Source: Panaeolus papilionaceus | Taxonomy: Eukaryota; Basidiomycota; Agaricomycetes; Agaricales | Assembly (NCBI GenBank): GCA_015501605.1 | Contig: JADNRZ010000026.1 | Span: forward strand, 248,001 to 312,000 | Direction of reading: 5' to 3' | DNA: 64,000 nucleotides | In this document: piece after piece, positions 13,814-25,639 of the stretch | How positions within the stretch are numbered: position 1 is the first letter of the stretch | Layout: every line of letters begins with the position of its first letter | Made by a program: the position numbers and the translations under genes | Notes under the pieces: generated by a model | Told to the model about the DNA's origin: nothing | The model's database searches: none | The model's input: only the letters and a program-made list of their open reading frames with translations

Positions 13814-14032
13814 ATGGAGAGAAATATTAATGGGACCATGATAGCGCCGCTATTTAGTGGTGACAAAACTATGATTAATGGTGGAACTTTCACTCAGATC
13901 AATCAGACCATACCACCACTCAACCACGGTGCGAGCAATAATATTTTGCGCTTCCTTGAATTAAATACTCAATTTCGTATCAAATTGGTAGCGAGGTTAA
14001 ACTCGGGGGAGTCCATTGCAGACGGCACTTGA
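13814..14032 (+). pseudogene. Orphan NACHT first exon (copy G)
   Basis: A 72-codon frame starts MERNINGTMIAPLFSGDKT and continues with MINGGTFTQINQ, the best-preserved version of the motif that opens copies A-F. No NACHT domain follows; the frame ends with unrelated residues at TGA 14030. The simplest reading is a first exon left after deletion of the rest of a gene. A small motif-only protein is an alternative that the sequence cannot exclude. Confidence 0.6.
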
Positions 14033-14035
14033 CAT

Positions 14036-15131
14036 GACTCTAATTTATGCAGAACCTTGGATTTGAATCGTAATATCTCGCCGGCTGACAGACCATAAAC
14101 CTATCACAATACAAACCTTCCTGTTTCTTGCAATCATATTCCGTTCATCGTAATCACAGATTGTCCGTTTGCGTGTCGCGTCGCTCACATCGTCGTCTCT
14201 GATCCCCAGGTCCTTCGTCTTTGTTCACTTCAATCTCGCACTCACCCCTCTCTAGTTAGTGCTCCCCAATCGCCTCATTTGCTTTTTTTCGTTCACATCT
14301 CTGCACGCTCACATCAACGTTTTGAAAAGGGACCCGTGCACGGTGCAGCACTGATCATCACCATCAACGCATCTGATGGAAGATCAATCCACGATGCTCC
14401 ATCCGTGCCTCCATGTCTCCGACACCAACCAACCCGCGCTTGGTTCTCAAGGTTCTTCTTAGTTTCCTCAATAGACGTTAGAATGACGACGACGCCATGC
14501 ATATATTATCATCCTCTGACCACCCTTAATTTCACCTATCACCACTAACTACCGTCTCGTTTTATTAAACTATTATCCTCCAATGTTAATATGAGTTTTC
14601 CGTGCGAGTTAACCACACCCCAGCAGTCACTAATCACTGTTACCGCACGTTGCAGACACGAAATGATTTACTGTAACTTTTGACATTGAATATGGAATGT
14701 CGAATCTTAAAAGTCATTGCACCTGGACTACAAGCTGTTCATTCGGTGCAGATACAACACTTACATTAGTTCTCCTAACAAAACCCATACAGTGTATGTC
14801 GATTCAAAGACTTCATTCAAAATTGAAGCCTAAGGGACTAGTTAGCGGAAAATGTACAACTATTGTATCGAATTATTAAGTGAGCAAGTAAGTAAGTAAT
14901 TTCGTAAATACTCCACCATTATACACATCTAAATCCCACCTAAACAATAATCGAACAAAAATCAACCGAACAAATGAACGAACAAACGAAAAAGAAAGAA
15001 AATAAAAATCGAAAACAACAACAACTTGAAATGAAATATTCAAGTCCGGGTAAACGAACAAAGTCCGAGCCCAAGCGTCCAAGTCCATCCCCACACCTCT
15101 CCTCTCTCCATCCGACCTTATTTTTCACCAC
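14036..15131. other. Intergenic
   Basis: Intergenic stretch ending at the 3' side of the glycosidase gene. 14880-15030 has A-rich, AACGAACAAA-like simple sequence, probably 3' UTR or terminator of that minus-strand gene. No other feature was seen. Confidence 0.3.
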
Positions 15132-17789
15132 CTACACCAACCCAACGACTCCCCAAACTCCAACCACCATCACTCCTACAACCATCTTCCCCATCCCACC
15201 GCCCAACCTCACCGACACCCCCGCATTCGCACCCTTACTTCCATTCTTAACCCACTCCCTCCACGCACTCTCCATCTGCACCACAAACGCCTGGCCCTCC
15301 GCGCTCTGACTGCCTTGTTCACCGAATGAGTGTGGGTTGACGACGGGGGTTAGGTAGCCATCTGTTTACGAGGATACATTGGTCAGTTCAAGTTGAAAAG
15401 AGAGAGATAGAGAGGATGAGGCGGAGACGGAGAGCAAGGTAAATAAATAAAGGGCAACGTACCACTTGTAAAATGCTTATACCCACCACTAAAATCATCC
15501 CCACCCTTTCCGTTATTACTACTCGCAAGCGCCTTCCGCACCCTCTCAGCCTGCGGCACGTGCTTATTCTGGCCCGTTAGCAAGCTCGCTTTGTACACGG
15601 TGGAAGCAATGAGTGCTGAAGAGGACGCGTCGTAGAAGTTATTGGACGCGGTGGGCGGTTGGTTGATGTAATTTGTGAATATTGAGGTTTGGTCCTGAGG
15701 AGCAAGGGGTTAGGGTATGCGTGTGTGAGAATGTGAGGGGAGGGAAGAGGGAGGGGGACGCTCAGGATGGAAGTGCACTCTCCGTGCATTCAAACCAGCC
15801 GCATAATGAAAAAACAAACGAAAAGTCAAATTAAACTTGAAAATCATTCAATCTATTTTTAGATCACCTCCCTGTCTCTCTCCCACACGCAATAAATGGG
15901 TCAACCCAATGACGACATCACAAAACATGCCCTGAGATGGCATGCCGAAAAGTAAAATAGAGTTGGTGTGCGCGTGAAGAGGGATAAAAATAGATTTGGA
16001 TTTGGGACGGGACTCCCATGGTAAGTATCAGGGGTGTGAAGAAAAGGGATGGATAGAGAAAAAATGTAGATCAGTCAGACGGGCAATGTACGCCGCGACT
16101 GAACCATACAGGAATGAATAGACGATTCAGCGAATGAAGGAAAAAAGATAACGCGACGACAACGCCGTGAATAGCTTCTCGCTACGAATGACACGCCGAC
16201 GGGAATTAAAGCGTAAAAATACCACTCGTCGACGAGACAGCACAGGAATAGGCCGAGAGGAGGGGTTATTTCCGTCGTTTGTGAATGAGCGAATGCGGGA
16301 ATGCATGAATGAAAGCTGCGCAGTGGGATCGCCGCGGAGTGAGAAATGAAGGAAGAAAATTAACGAGAAAGAAGCTGGCAGTGGAAATGAAAGGGTGTAT
16401 GTATATCATGGTATGCGCATAGAAACACAGCAACAACAAGTGTAGAGCGAAGACAGGGAGCAAAAGGACGAGGAGGAAGAGAAGAAAACTCACCAAATAC
16501 TGATATACTGCATCATGAATTTCTGTCACCCAACTCGACAGTTGGTTCTGCTCATCATGGAACGTGTTCGCATACTCCGAATTACGCATCGTCATGAGCA
16601 CGCGTAGCATACCAGCTGCAGCCCATCCGTGTCCTATATCACACAAAAAATACAATACATCAGATCACAATTCGACACATCACAAGACCCTTTGTCAATC
16701 ACCGAGAACATAGCGAAGGTGAAGAAGGATAAGGAGAGTAACGTTAACGTACCTGTAGCCCAAAAGCCCGGATCGTTCCCCTTGGTGCCCTCCATGACGT
16801 GATGCCACAACCCTGTTTGTGCATCTCGCAGATACTGCCTGTAGAGCTTGATTTGATTGAATCCCTCAGCGACCAAAGTGCGATTACGGGTGACAACGCC
16901 GTGGTAAGCCAAGAACGGAGGGACCATGTATACGAAATCGTTCCTGCAAAATAATCATCATCAGTAAGAAAAAGAGAGACAGAAAGAAAAGAGGAGAAAA
17001 GAAAAAACCAACGCACCACAACTGCACCTCACTAACCCTGTGCGAAATAGCCCCATCCCCCGTCCTCGGCACCTCATTCAACAAAAAATCCAACTGGTCC
17101 TGCGCAGCACCCACATAATCCAAATTATCCTTTTCTCCCCTCCCCGTCCAATTCGCAATCAACACGCACACGCCAATGCTCGCAGGGTCCGCGGCGCTCC
17201 CGTCAGGCATGAGGGGCTGCGCGCCTTGGGTATTGTTGTTGGCAGTCGTGCGGTTGCCTACTACTTCACGAGCGATGTCGAAGAACGGCTGAAGCGCAGA
17301 GGGGAGGGAGGGTGAGGAAGAGTAGAGGGATGAGGAGGATGAGGGGATGGAGCGTGGTGGTGGTAGGGATTGGGAGGATAGGACAGAGTAGAGTGTTGCG
17401 TTTGCTTCTAGGATGGTTTGAGCGTGTGTGCCGATTTCCCAACTGTTTTTAGTTTCGGTGTCATCGTTGGAGGTAGCGGCGTAAGTGTGAGCGACGACGA
17501 CGGTGTGGTGGTGGTGAAAGACGACGGAAAAGGAAATAAAAAATGGTGATGAGCTCTATAATCACATCATCACTCCACTCTCCCCAAAAACTCACCTCAA
17601 CAAGCTCAGCTCGGCCATTCTCTGACCCACAATCCCCACCTGCGCATCACTAAGCTGTTGAGCATTCGTCGTGCCCAGGACACTCAACCCCGCCACCAGT
17701 GCCCCGACTAGTAACGCCGTCTTCGTTTTCCCTGTCCTATTCCCACCCCTAGCGCGTTTCATATCTCCCATGCTCATCATCGTCTCCAT
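15132..17789 (-). CDS. Six-hairpin glycosidase (GH105/GH88-like), secreted
   Basis: Likely unsaturated-uronyl hydrolase acting on pectin (rhamnogalacturonan) or related oligosaccharides outside the cell. Six exons: 17789-17596, 17442-17017, 16943-16753, 16633-16494, 15694-15463, 15361-15132; 470 codons plus stop, frame kept throughout. An N-terminal hydrophobic segment (ALLVGALVAGLSVLG) serves as signal peptide or anchor. Family motifs in order: SWEIGTHAQTILE, NDFVYMVPPFLAYHG (region of the catalytic Asp in YteR-type enzymes), TGLWHHVMEG, WATGHGWAAAGMLRVL and NNFYDASSSALIA. The last residues are hydrophobic (MVVGVMVVGVWGVVGLV), like a GPI-attachment signal or a tail anchor. The fourth intron is 799 bp, more than ten times the usual length here, and it is conserved in the pseudogene copy at 28.0-29.4 kb. 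The start could instead be an ATG further downstream. Confidence 0.82.
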
Positions 17790-19202
17790 CAATGACAGCC
17801 CTGACTGAGTCAATTAATGAATAAATGTTAGTCTACTAGCGTGTGTGCCTGGCGTTTTATTCGGGTTCCACGGACGATCGCTGGTCTCCTTAGCGTCTAT
17901 CCCTCTAACTTCTAAGTCTGAGTAAAGTGAATCAGAAGGATAGGAGGTGCGGTGCGGTGATGGGTGGTGGAGTAAAAGAGGGATAGGTAGGTGCGGGGAG
18001 AAGGGATTGAAAGGCACGGAGGTAAATGTGAAAATGAATGAATGAGTGATGTGGGTGGGGTGGGTGGAGCCGAGTGATGAGCGAATCCAAGAGAACACGA
18101 TGGAACGACGAGAGAAAGAAAGGGAGAGGAAGAGTGGGTAATTTCTCTTTCAACATGCATATAAAAAAACAGAAATAGAACACGCCTTGCCTTCAACTCT
18201 ATAAAACCAAATGGCAGCTATCCGACTCGGGATGCACTGAACAAGCACGTTCAAAATGGATAAATTTATCAGAACTATTTATAGCTCCTGCGCGCTGTGG
18301 GTACGTCCTCAACCAAGTCAGCAAGTCAGGACATCGTGTCAGTGAATGTGGGTGCCTGTGGGTTATTTCTGAAGCGGAGAATACACACCGTATGCGGTTT
18401 ACGCGCTAAATGGGCACAAAGGAAATTTGGCTGTTCAAGATGTGTAAGACAGGAACGTGGCGTCGAGCGTTGCGAGAAGTCGGATACCTCGGCTTTGTGT
18501 CTATCTCAAATATCTAGGTCGATGTTTTGTACTCTCTTAGTTTATGACAGTGAAGTCGTAAAAGAGCCGTCAGTGCAAGTGAACGGAACGGACAGAAAAG
18601 AAAGGAGGCGAAACGAGAGCAGGATTCAGAAGGTAAAGAGATGAGCCAAGAATTTTTCAGCTTCCAAGCATGTTCTGCATGTCTGTCGTTCGTCGGTGTT
18701 CGTCTGGGCGGCTTTGAATTGTCCTGGGCTTGTGCATCGTCCAACTCAATTATCATACCAATCATGGAATCCAAGTTGCAGTATAGCCTCTTGCGCAAAG
18801 TAGCATCATTCGAGTGATTCAATTTTTACTCTAAGTTTATTTATACGTCCGTAATTCACAACTAGCGCATACGCTCCTCGAACACTGGCATTCATTCATT
18901 CGTTCAAGCAATTCAAGCATCCAAGAACACACTAAGCCGACTCGTGTTAGTTCTCGAGTGGTATGGCGTCTGTCAACTCGATGAGCTCCAATTCACTTGA
19001 CCATGCAACACGAACACGAAGGTACCCAAAGATCACATCCTTCCCACCAGGCCATGTCAGATTTTCAATAGCCCTAAAATTCAATTCCCAGCGTCGGACA
19101 TCGATTCTCAATTCCCACCCACTTCAGCTTGCTTCCGCCCAACACTCACAAACCACCCCATCTGTTAACGGAATGTCAAGACACCTAGTCAGGGTGTCCG
19201 CT
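17790..19202. other. Glycosidase upstream region and intergenic
   Basis: Starts with a purine/pyrimidine-skewed stretch upstream of the minus-strand glycosidase (17820-18190). A TATAAATA-like box on minus lies near 18275-18285, but at about 480 bp from the ATG its role is uncertain. The rest, to the CACTA-like element, shows no supported gene. Confidence 0.3.
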
Positions 19203-20289
19203 CACTGTGAACCCAGCGCAGGCGGAAAACCCGCCTCCCGAAAACCGCCAATGAGGTGCGGTAATCCCACCTGTAAAGGTGTGAAATTCCCGCCCCTCCA
19301 TGTGCAAGTTGGACGTGTGGAGTGCGGCTGATAAACCGCTGGTAAACTTTCGATATCCGCCTTTTTTCTTGGGCGCATTTTTACGCTGGTATTGATCATC
19401 AGGTAATTTCCACCGCCTCCCACGCTAAATTCAAAATAGGTTTTCCGCCACTTTATATTATTCCTCACTACACAGCTAATAAAGCACATTGTTTGTAACA
19501 AAAATGAAGGTATATTTTTAGGTGACACATTAAATACAAAAAAAAATATTACTATGGCTTTGGTAGCTAGAGTGCCCAGAGGAGCTGCTGGGAAAGAGTT
19601 ACATATACTGTATTGACTGGAGAATATAATTGACTCACCAAAAACTCCATAAAAAAAAAAGGCATGAGCATTTCCCCCCAAGAGCATGCTAAGAGTTTAG
19701 CAAATGAAGCAGAACCCCTTGTCAGCAGCCGGAAGAGTGATAATGAATGAAAACATACTGTCTGTAGCTTCTCTCTTCAGTATTGACTTCCTGAGAGTGT
19801 GAATCAGGTCCAGAGGAAGAGAAGGTGAAAGAGGTGACACAGAGTCTGACCTCAACCAGGTGACCTGAGTCTGCCCCGGAAATAATGATAAAAATTGGGC
19901 AACAAGAGTCTGACCCAAGGGAAACGAGAGAGGGTGCTGGATGGTAAAGGTGAAGGGTGTGTGTGGCAGTGAGCAAAGATCAGACTGGAGAGGGAGGCAA
20001 CTGTGAAGGTGATAGTAATGGGAAAAGTGAAAGATAGCGTTGTTGTCGTTCAACTTGAACTTGAACTTGTCGAAGTCCAACTGTGTGTCATGTGATTTCA
20101 TTTTCCCAATTCGGACTGAGATCTGGCGGATCAACACTGCAGGTTGGTGACACATTTCAAAAGTGGTGCATATTCCCCCCACTATTAATCCCACAATGCT
20201 AATGACTGAAATTTACGACGTTAAGGTGCGCATTTTCCCTTCCAAATTTCCGCCCCTACGGCTTTTCCGCCCCAATTGGGTTCACAGTG
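19203..20289. mobile_element. CACTA-like non-autonomous DNA transposon (MITE)
   Basis: 1087 bp bounded by imperfect terminal inverted repeats: left CACTGTGAACCCAGCGCAGG, right (read inwards) CACTGTGAACCCAATTGGGG, both followed by CGGAAAA and, one base later, CCG. Both sides are flanked by the trinucleotide GCT. A terminal CACTG/CACTA and a 3-bp target duplication are hallmarks of the CACTA (EnSpm/CMC) superfamily. GGCGGAAA-like words recur just inside both ends, like the subterminal repeats of that superfamily. No transposase was seen. Confidence 0.7.
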
Positions 20290-20580
20290 GCTTGGGCTCC
20301 AGTGGGCTTGTCAAAGCTTGTCAAGGCTGCTCAGTATGTCAGCACTCATAGCACAATTACGGGGCACTGAATAATTAGAACAGGATAGAGGAAACACGGA
20401 AAAGACACAAATATTGAAACGAAAGGGAATCGAGAATTCGAATATGGTCAAGACGCAAGAGTGTAAGTCATAGAGCCCTCATCCCCCTCTTCACTGAGCC
20501 CTATTTCTAAACCGCTACCTTATCCGTCGTCCTCGTCACAGTGTCCGAAATGCAAGGCATTGAGAAGACAAGAGAGTCTA
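20290..20580 (-). repeat. Displaced duplicate of the acidic tail of NACHT gene C
   Basis: About 20491-20539 closely resembles 21501-21545, which encodes the acidic tail of gene C on the minus strand (HEDDGEGSGLEIE). The two lie on opposite sides of the Tc1-like insertion. The tail probably carried a short tandem duplication before the transposon landed. In this copy the corresponding frame has a TAG. Confidence 0.55.
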
Positions 20581-21482
20581 TGGTGCCGCCAGCCTAGTCA
20601 CCGCCACTTTTGTCTAGACGCCAATTTGGCTGAGGAATTGACTTGAGGTTGCCGGCTACCGGCTGCCAAGTAGCCGATGCGCGCACTTGCGGTTTCTTGA
20701 CTCGTAACATGCATATGCGACATCAAATGTTACATGCGTTTTTTTGAAATAAAATGTAATTTTCGGGCAAGTGGGCATATGTAGATATACAATCCTAGTA
20801 ATAGTAATGAAATTACAATTTTTTTCGAGACTAACCAAACTTCAACTCAAATATCATCCTTATCCACCACTTCTAAATCTTGATGGGTTGTTCTAACTCT
20901 GGCGAAAATTATCTGCAGCCCATGCACGGTCATTTCGTCAACGTAACAAGCACTCGGAAGAGATTGAACTTATTGAGTATTTTTGGGATGCCGTCAAGCG
21001 GTGGCTCCGAAATTACTGTGATTATACTTTTCAGACACTTCAAGAAAACATGCCAAAAGCGTTGGCTTCTGTGGATGTCATTCTTATACGGAAATGGCAA
21101 AACTGCATAATGCGCTGGGTGAATGCATATCGTGACGGTCTCAATGTTTCAGATGCTCAGGCCCAAGTCCAGCTCTACAGCTCGACCAGGTTTGCATCTC
21201 ATCGTCATGTTTCTGAAACTCGTTTTGATAAATAGATAAGATAAATACTACTACTATATATGGTAATTTTGATCGATTACATGAGCACATTTGTAAGCAC
21301 GCCAATTTGGGGTGCACCGAAAATTCAAACTCGGTCAGTTTTGCTCAAAATCAAAATCGCTCTGGACATTTTGTTCGTATCATCGAAAGCATCACTTTTA
21401 CCAAAAGAATTTAAAAACGGGCTAAATTTGATCACGTTATTTCTTTTGTACAAAAGTGGTGGTGACTAGGCTGGCGGCACCA
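20581..21482 (+). mobile_element. Tc1/mariner-IS630 type DNA transposon, 902 bp
   Basis: Terminal inverted repeats of 33 bp (20581-20613 and 21450-21482) begin TGGTGCCGCCAGCCTAGTCA and differ at one position. Both outer edges are flanked by TA, the target duplication typical of Tc1/mariner. A remnant transposase lies inside. The right end overlaps the last codons of NACHT gene C. Confidence 0.82.
20896..21235 (+). pseudogene. DDE transposase C-terminal remnant
   Basis: Reading from about 20896 to the TAG at 21233 gives WRKLSAAHARSFRQ, then IELIEYFWDAVKRWL, NYCDYTFQTLQENMPKAL, IRKWQNCIMRWVNAYRDGL and DAQAQVQLYSSTRF. IEYFWDAVKRW matches the block with the last catalytic acidic residue of DDE_3-type (Tc1/IS630) transposases, and the downstream part matches basidiomycete proteins of that class. 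The N-terminal two thirds, including the first two catalytic Asp, are absent. This copy cannot encode an active enzyme. Confidence 0.65.
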
Positions 21483-24400
21483 TACATACTCCTGCTCACT
21501 GTACTCAATTTCTAAACCACTACCTTCTCCGTCGTCCTCGTGATCAGAGATCACAATGGTGGGCCTTATGTTGACATTGTCGGCATTACGTCCAAGCCAT
21601 ACTCGTGCAATAATAACAAAGTTCACGATGGGTATGAAATGGCGGGTAAGATCATAAATGACCATATTAGGATTCGAGACGATGTGGTACACGGCGAGGA
21701 TGTGCATGAAGTCACGGAAAATAAATGTGAATTTGAGGAGTTGGACGATGTAGATGAACGCTTTGAGAGGAGGAATTATGACTTGCGTGCAGCGTGGGCC
21801 GTGTCGTTGGAGGTCTTCGTTCCAGTCTTTCCATGCGCGGTCGATTTGCTCGACGAGGGTGTCGTGTCGGGCCTTTCGACAGGTCCCGTCGCAGTATTTG
21901 TGTCGCTGTAGAAATACATGTGTGCCTAGTTATTATTGGGAGAATGCAGTGTTATAATCGTACACGTACCGAAAGATAATCCTCTGTTGCATCACCAATC
22001 ATCGGAGCTTCTCCGCAAGAGTTCATTGAATCCATATAGCAACTGAAGACTCTCAACAACAGCATAACCTCCGGAGAAAAGGCAGCTTTGGGAAGCAATT
22101 TAGCCAGCACTCGGTTGGCCAGGTGAAATAAGCGGCGTGCAGTCAGCCTTCTCCGAGTCTGCAGTTGACCATCCCAATTCTGATGCCACGAGTTCAGCTA
22201 CAAATTATAGCAACATACAAAATGCCACATACCTCAGCTAATGGACATGCTAGTTGTCCTAATCGATCCTCTAGTTCTTTGGCTACTACCCCCAAAACCA
22301 AATGAACTAATTTTGATTGATAGGTGGGATCCGATAGGATGCGGGTCCATGAGGGGGGTGGAGTAATAACTTGAGCACACTTCGAAAGCAGGGCAGAATA
22401 CCCGGCATATAACTTTGTTAAGCTGTCATCAAGGGTGAAAAGATGGTCGACAAACAACGGGTCACTTGGGAAAGACCTGAACGGTATCCTTAAAAAAGCC
22501 TGATAAATGCTTCTGTGTGAAGAGAAGAGCGAGGAGCATGGCATATCCCTCTCGAGGAACTTGACATTCAATAAGACTTGTAGGAAGTCTCCAGCTTGGT
22601 TGTCATTGCTCAAGGCGGGGCAATAGTTGAAAAGCAGCTGATGGCCCACGAAATTATTGAAGGCTAAGAGGGCAGTTCTTTCAGGCTCTATGAGCGCATC
22701 AATCTTCTCATAAAGCGGGATGTGAGTCAAGATTTAATATGATCAAACGAAGAGAAGTGACCACTTGCCTGTTGCTGTTGCCATAGATGACCGGCGATAT
22801 AAGCAATGTACATAAAGCGATAACTTCGATTTATTGGACTGCTGTCATCAAACACTTTGGCGAAGTCTATTTGACTGAATAACTGTATACCTGAATAACG
22901 TAGAAGAGGTTGCTCCGAGTTAAGTCTGTCTGTAAGCTCGTGCAGTAAGATATGCGTCCGATAGCGTTGGGTATCTGTTGCACATTTGCAATTTGTATGG
23001 TTGAATCTTGTATCGTGTATGTCGTGATGTTTTGTGTCATCTACATATGAAGAAACACATCAGCCGTAGTGCGTGGAGGGTAGCAGCTTGAGAAAAGTAC
23101 CCTTAAGAAACGGATAGAGGGCAGCATTCAGAAGTCTTCCAATGTGGTTTTGTACTTGAGTATGGTGATCCCCTAAAAAGAAACGACCGGCGCGATCCTC
23201 TGTATTTAAGAAATCTCCCAGCGATGCATGGTGAATTTGAATTCGGTGACCGCCAATTTTGTCGCTGTATTCACAGCTGACGACTGCTGATAAGCGGCGC
23301 AAAGAGACTCTTATGTCACCTTCTGCCAGACCCAGAACTCGCTCTACGTTACGCACGTCCCCGACCTGCACTCTTGACCCACACGGACACTGTCGTACAG
23401 CAAAGCGGGACAAGCGGACACTGTCCCAGGGACCAGAAATATGTTTATTCAGGTAGATGGGCAGAATTTGCCTGACAGTAGCAAGATGGCTTTGTGATAC
23501 TTCTGAGAAGATATGGGAGTAGAGAGCGTCGAGTGAAGCAAAAGGGTTGTCTTCCGTGGAGTATGGGATACGCTGAAGAATCTGTTGTAATCGGACCTGT
23601 GGGTGATGATCGTCGGAATCGACATGGGAAATGACGGTAGATGAAAATATGAATTGGCCCGAAGAGAGGTCTAAAATATGTTCAAGGTCGCTTTTAGTCG
23701 GCCATCCGAATGGGATGTCCCGTTTTCTCCGAATGACCGCAAACTTGTCATCCATGTACCGTCGGATATCATTTCTCACTTTGAAGGAATTGCCAGTTAG
23801 ATCGATTTCCGTGAAAGATGATGCCGATGCTGATGCAAAAGTTGATACAATTTGAGCCTCCCGCCTGCTGGCAATGAGGAAGCGGAAGGGGATCGCCGGG
23901 GGAGAACTGGAATGGTTGGCCATCTCAACGAGGAGGTTAATGATGTGTTTTTGGTCCTGGTGGCTATCGCATTCATCCAAACCATCAATGATGATAACTA
24001 CGGGCTTCTCTAGCTGGTGAGCTATAGCTCGAAGTGGGTTTAGGATGAGGTTGGTAAATTGGGTGGGCAGGAGAAGTGAGAGGAACGTCGGGTCGAATTG
24101 AACCGCCTTTTCGATGTAGGGTTGTACCGCAGGGAATGTCTCCCACAATGTATAGGCGAGAGTGGAAATCAGACGCTTGGAAACGCCCCGCTGAGGATCT
24201 GAGCGTTTAAAGAAGAAGCTTCCACCCAATGTACCTTTGTCGGCACAGGTCACAGCTACGGTTTGCATGATGGCCGACTTTCCAGCGCCCGCTGCACCAT
24301 TCAGCCATTTAATTCTCGGCTGATCTGAATCCAAGGGGCTGTTGATCCAGTCCATGATTTCGTCGGTGACTTCTACGCGAGTATTTGGATGGCAGGTATG

Positions 24401-24630
24401 AACATCGTAGCGTTCCCCAGAGTTGTAACGAGCGCCTTCAGCGATGGACTGTGCCAATAACATTCTCGCTATGAATGGACATAATAAGACTCAAACAATT
24501 GAGAATGTCACAAGTCTCAATTCCTACCATTATGTAGCTCTAGGTGCTGGTTAATTTGGTTAAATGTTGCACCCGGAACAATGATTTTGTCACCACAAAT
24601 CATTGGAATTATCCCTGCATTGCTCGCCAT
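21432..24630 (-). CDS. NACHT-domain NLR-like NTPase, copy C, 3' end in transposon
   Basis: Six exons (24630-24528, 24468-23101, 23040-22769, 22703-22233, 22197-21970, 21905-21432) sum to 972 codons, all in frame. Exon 1 carries a divergent family motif (CGDKIIVPGATFNQINQ). Exon 2 has CHPNTR, Walker A GAAGAGKSA, Walker B IDGLDECDS and FRFLIASRRE. A helical C-terminal half follows without repeats. The last exon has KYCDGTCRKARHDTLVEQ, two hydrophobic segments and an acidic tail (HEDDGEGSGLEIE), then reads into the terminal repeat of a Tc1-like transposon. The last residues, WCRQPSHHHFCTKEIT, are therefore transposon-derived. Intron 3 is GC-AG (GCAAGT). Intron 4 is only 35 bp and is the weakest junction. 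Role inferred: receptor of non-self or programmed-death signalling, as in fungal NLRs; no direct evidence. Confidence 0.83.
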
Positions 24631-25334
24631 GATGTCGAGATGCCGTTGCACCTAGAGAGGACGAGCCTAAGCTATCAGTATTTGCCCCCAGGCATAATGT
24701 CATGGACTGACCTAATGAAATATGCTCCAGTTGAAGATTTTGTCGTTAGATTGTGCCAGAAAACGCTGGTAGTAGCGGCGGAGCGGAAACAAGTTGGGAA
24801 ACAAGTAAGTGGCAATACAAGGAGGGTGCTTGTCCTTATTTGAATTCTCACTTCGCAGTGGGCACGAGGCTAATTTGCACAGCCCCGGAACTACCTGAAG
24901 GCTGGTATGTCAGACGCTCTAATATAGTAACACTGCAAATCGGACTGACTTTGCTGCAGTTTTTGATGTAAATGAAGTCATTGTGTTCGAGAAACCTAGT
25001 CATCATCTAGACAACCCGTCAGCGACCGCAGCGTAGCACAAGTTTTTACCATACAATACGAAACGCAGAGAGCAGGAGTGGTAACGACGGATGAGATAAG
25101 ATTAGGCGATGGACATATCTACGAGGCCTACGAACGAGCGAGGTCGAAGTACTGCAGACAACGAATTACGTCCATAAAAGAAAGTGACTTAATTTATCGG
25201 GTAAAGAGGAACGGGTTTGACAAGATTTCAATATGCGATCGAACTGGCAATGTTCTGCGGGTATATCAAAGTAAGCAAACGATATGCGAGTCATGGTTGA
25301 AGATTTCGGAAGGGTAGAGGGGATAGAATAATAT
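24631..25334 (-). promoter_or_regulatory. Conserved leader upstream of NACHT gene C
   Basis: The first about 170 bp upstream of the ATG are shared with genes D and E. They include a putative 5'-leader intron (24711 to 24652, donor GTCAGT, acceptor CTCTCTAG) and a conserved 21-nt piece between acceptor and ATG. Further upstream, to the orphan C-terminal exon, only weak similarity to the D and E flanks is visible. Confidence 0.5.
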
Positions 25335-25625
25335 CTAAACTACGCCCGCGAAACGAAAATGAAGTTGCTAATGGGTATGAGATGGCGGGTGAGATCGTGA
25401 ATAACCATGTCTGGACTGGAAATAATGTGATAGAAGTCAATGATTCTCATGAAATCGCGAAACATGCCAGTAAATTTGAGAAACTGAAGCCCGAATACGA
25501 GGGCTACCAGAGGTGGATTTATGGCTGAACTCAATAGTGGGCATGCAAGTCAAGGTCCTCGTACTGAGTCTTCTAGGTTTTGATAAGTCTCGTTGCAGTA
25601 TTGGGTCACTGTTGAAACGAGAATG
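25335..25625 (-). pseudogene. Orphan NACHT C-terminal exon fragment
   Basis: Read from about 25620 downwards, the minus strand gives QYCNETYQ, then after frame damage LVALVFGLQFLKFTGMFRDF, FYHIISSPDMVIHDLTRH and LIPISNFIFV. These match the half-MYND plus hydrophobic module in the last exon of genes C and D. It stands alone upstream of gene C, with no NACHT part attached, so it is the 3' end of a lost tandem copy. Confidence 0.7.
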
Positions 25626-25639
25626 TCATTCGTAGAGAT

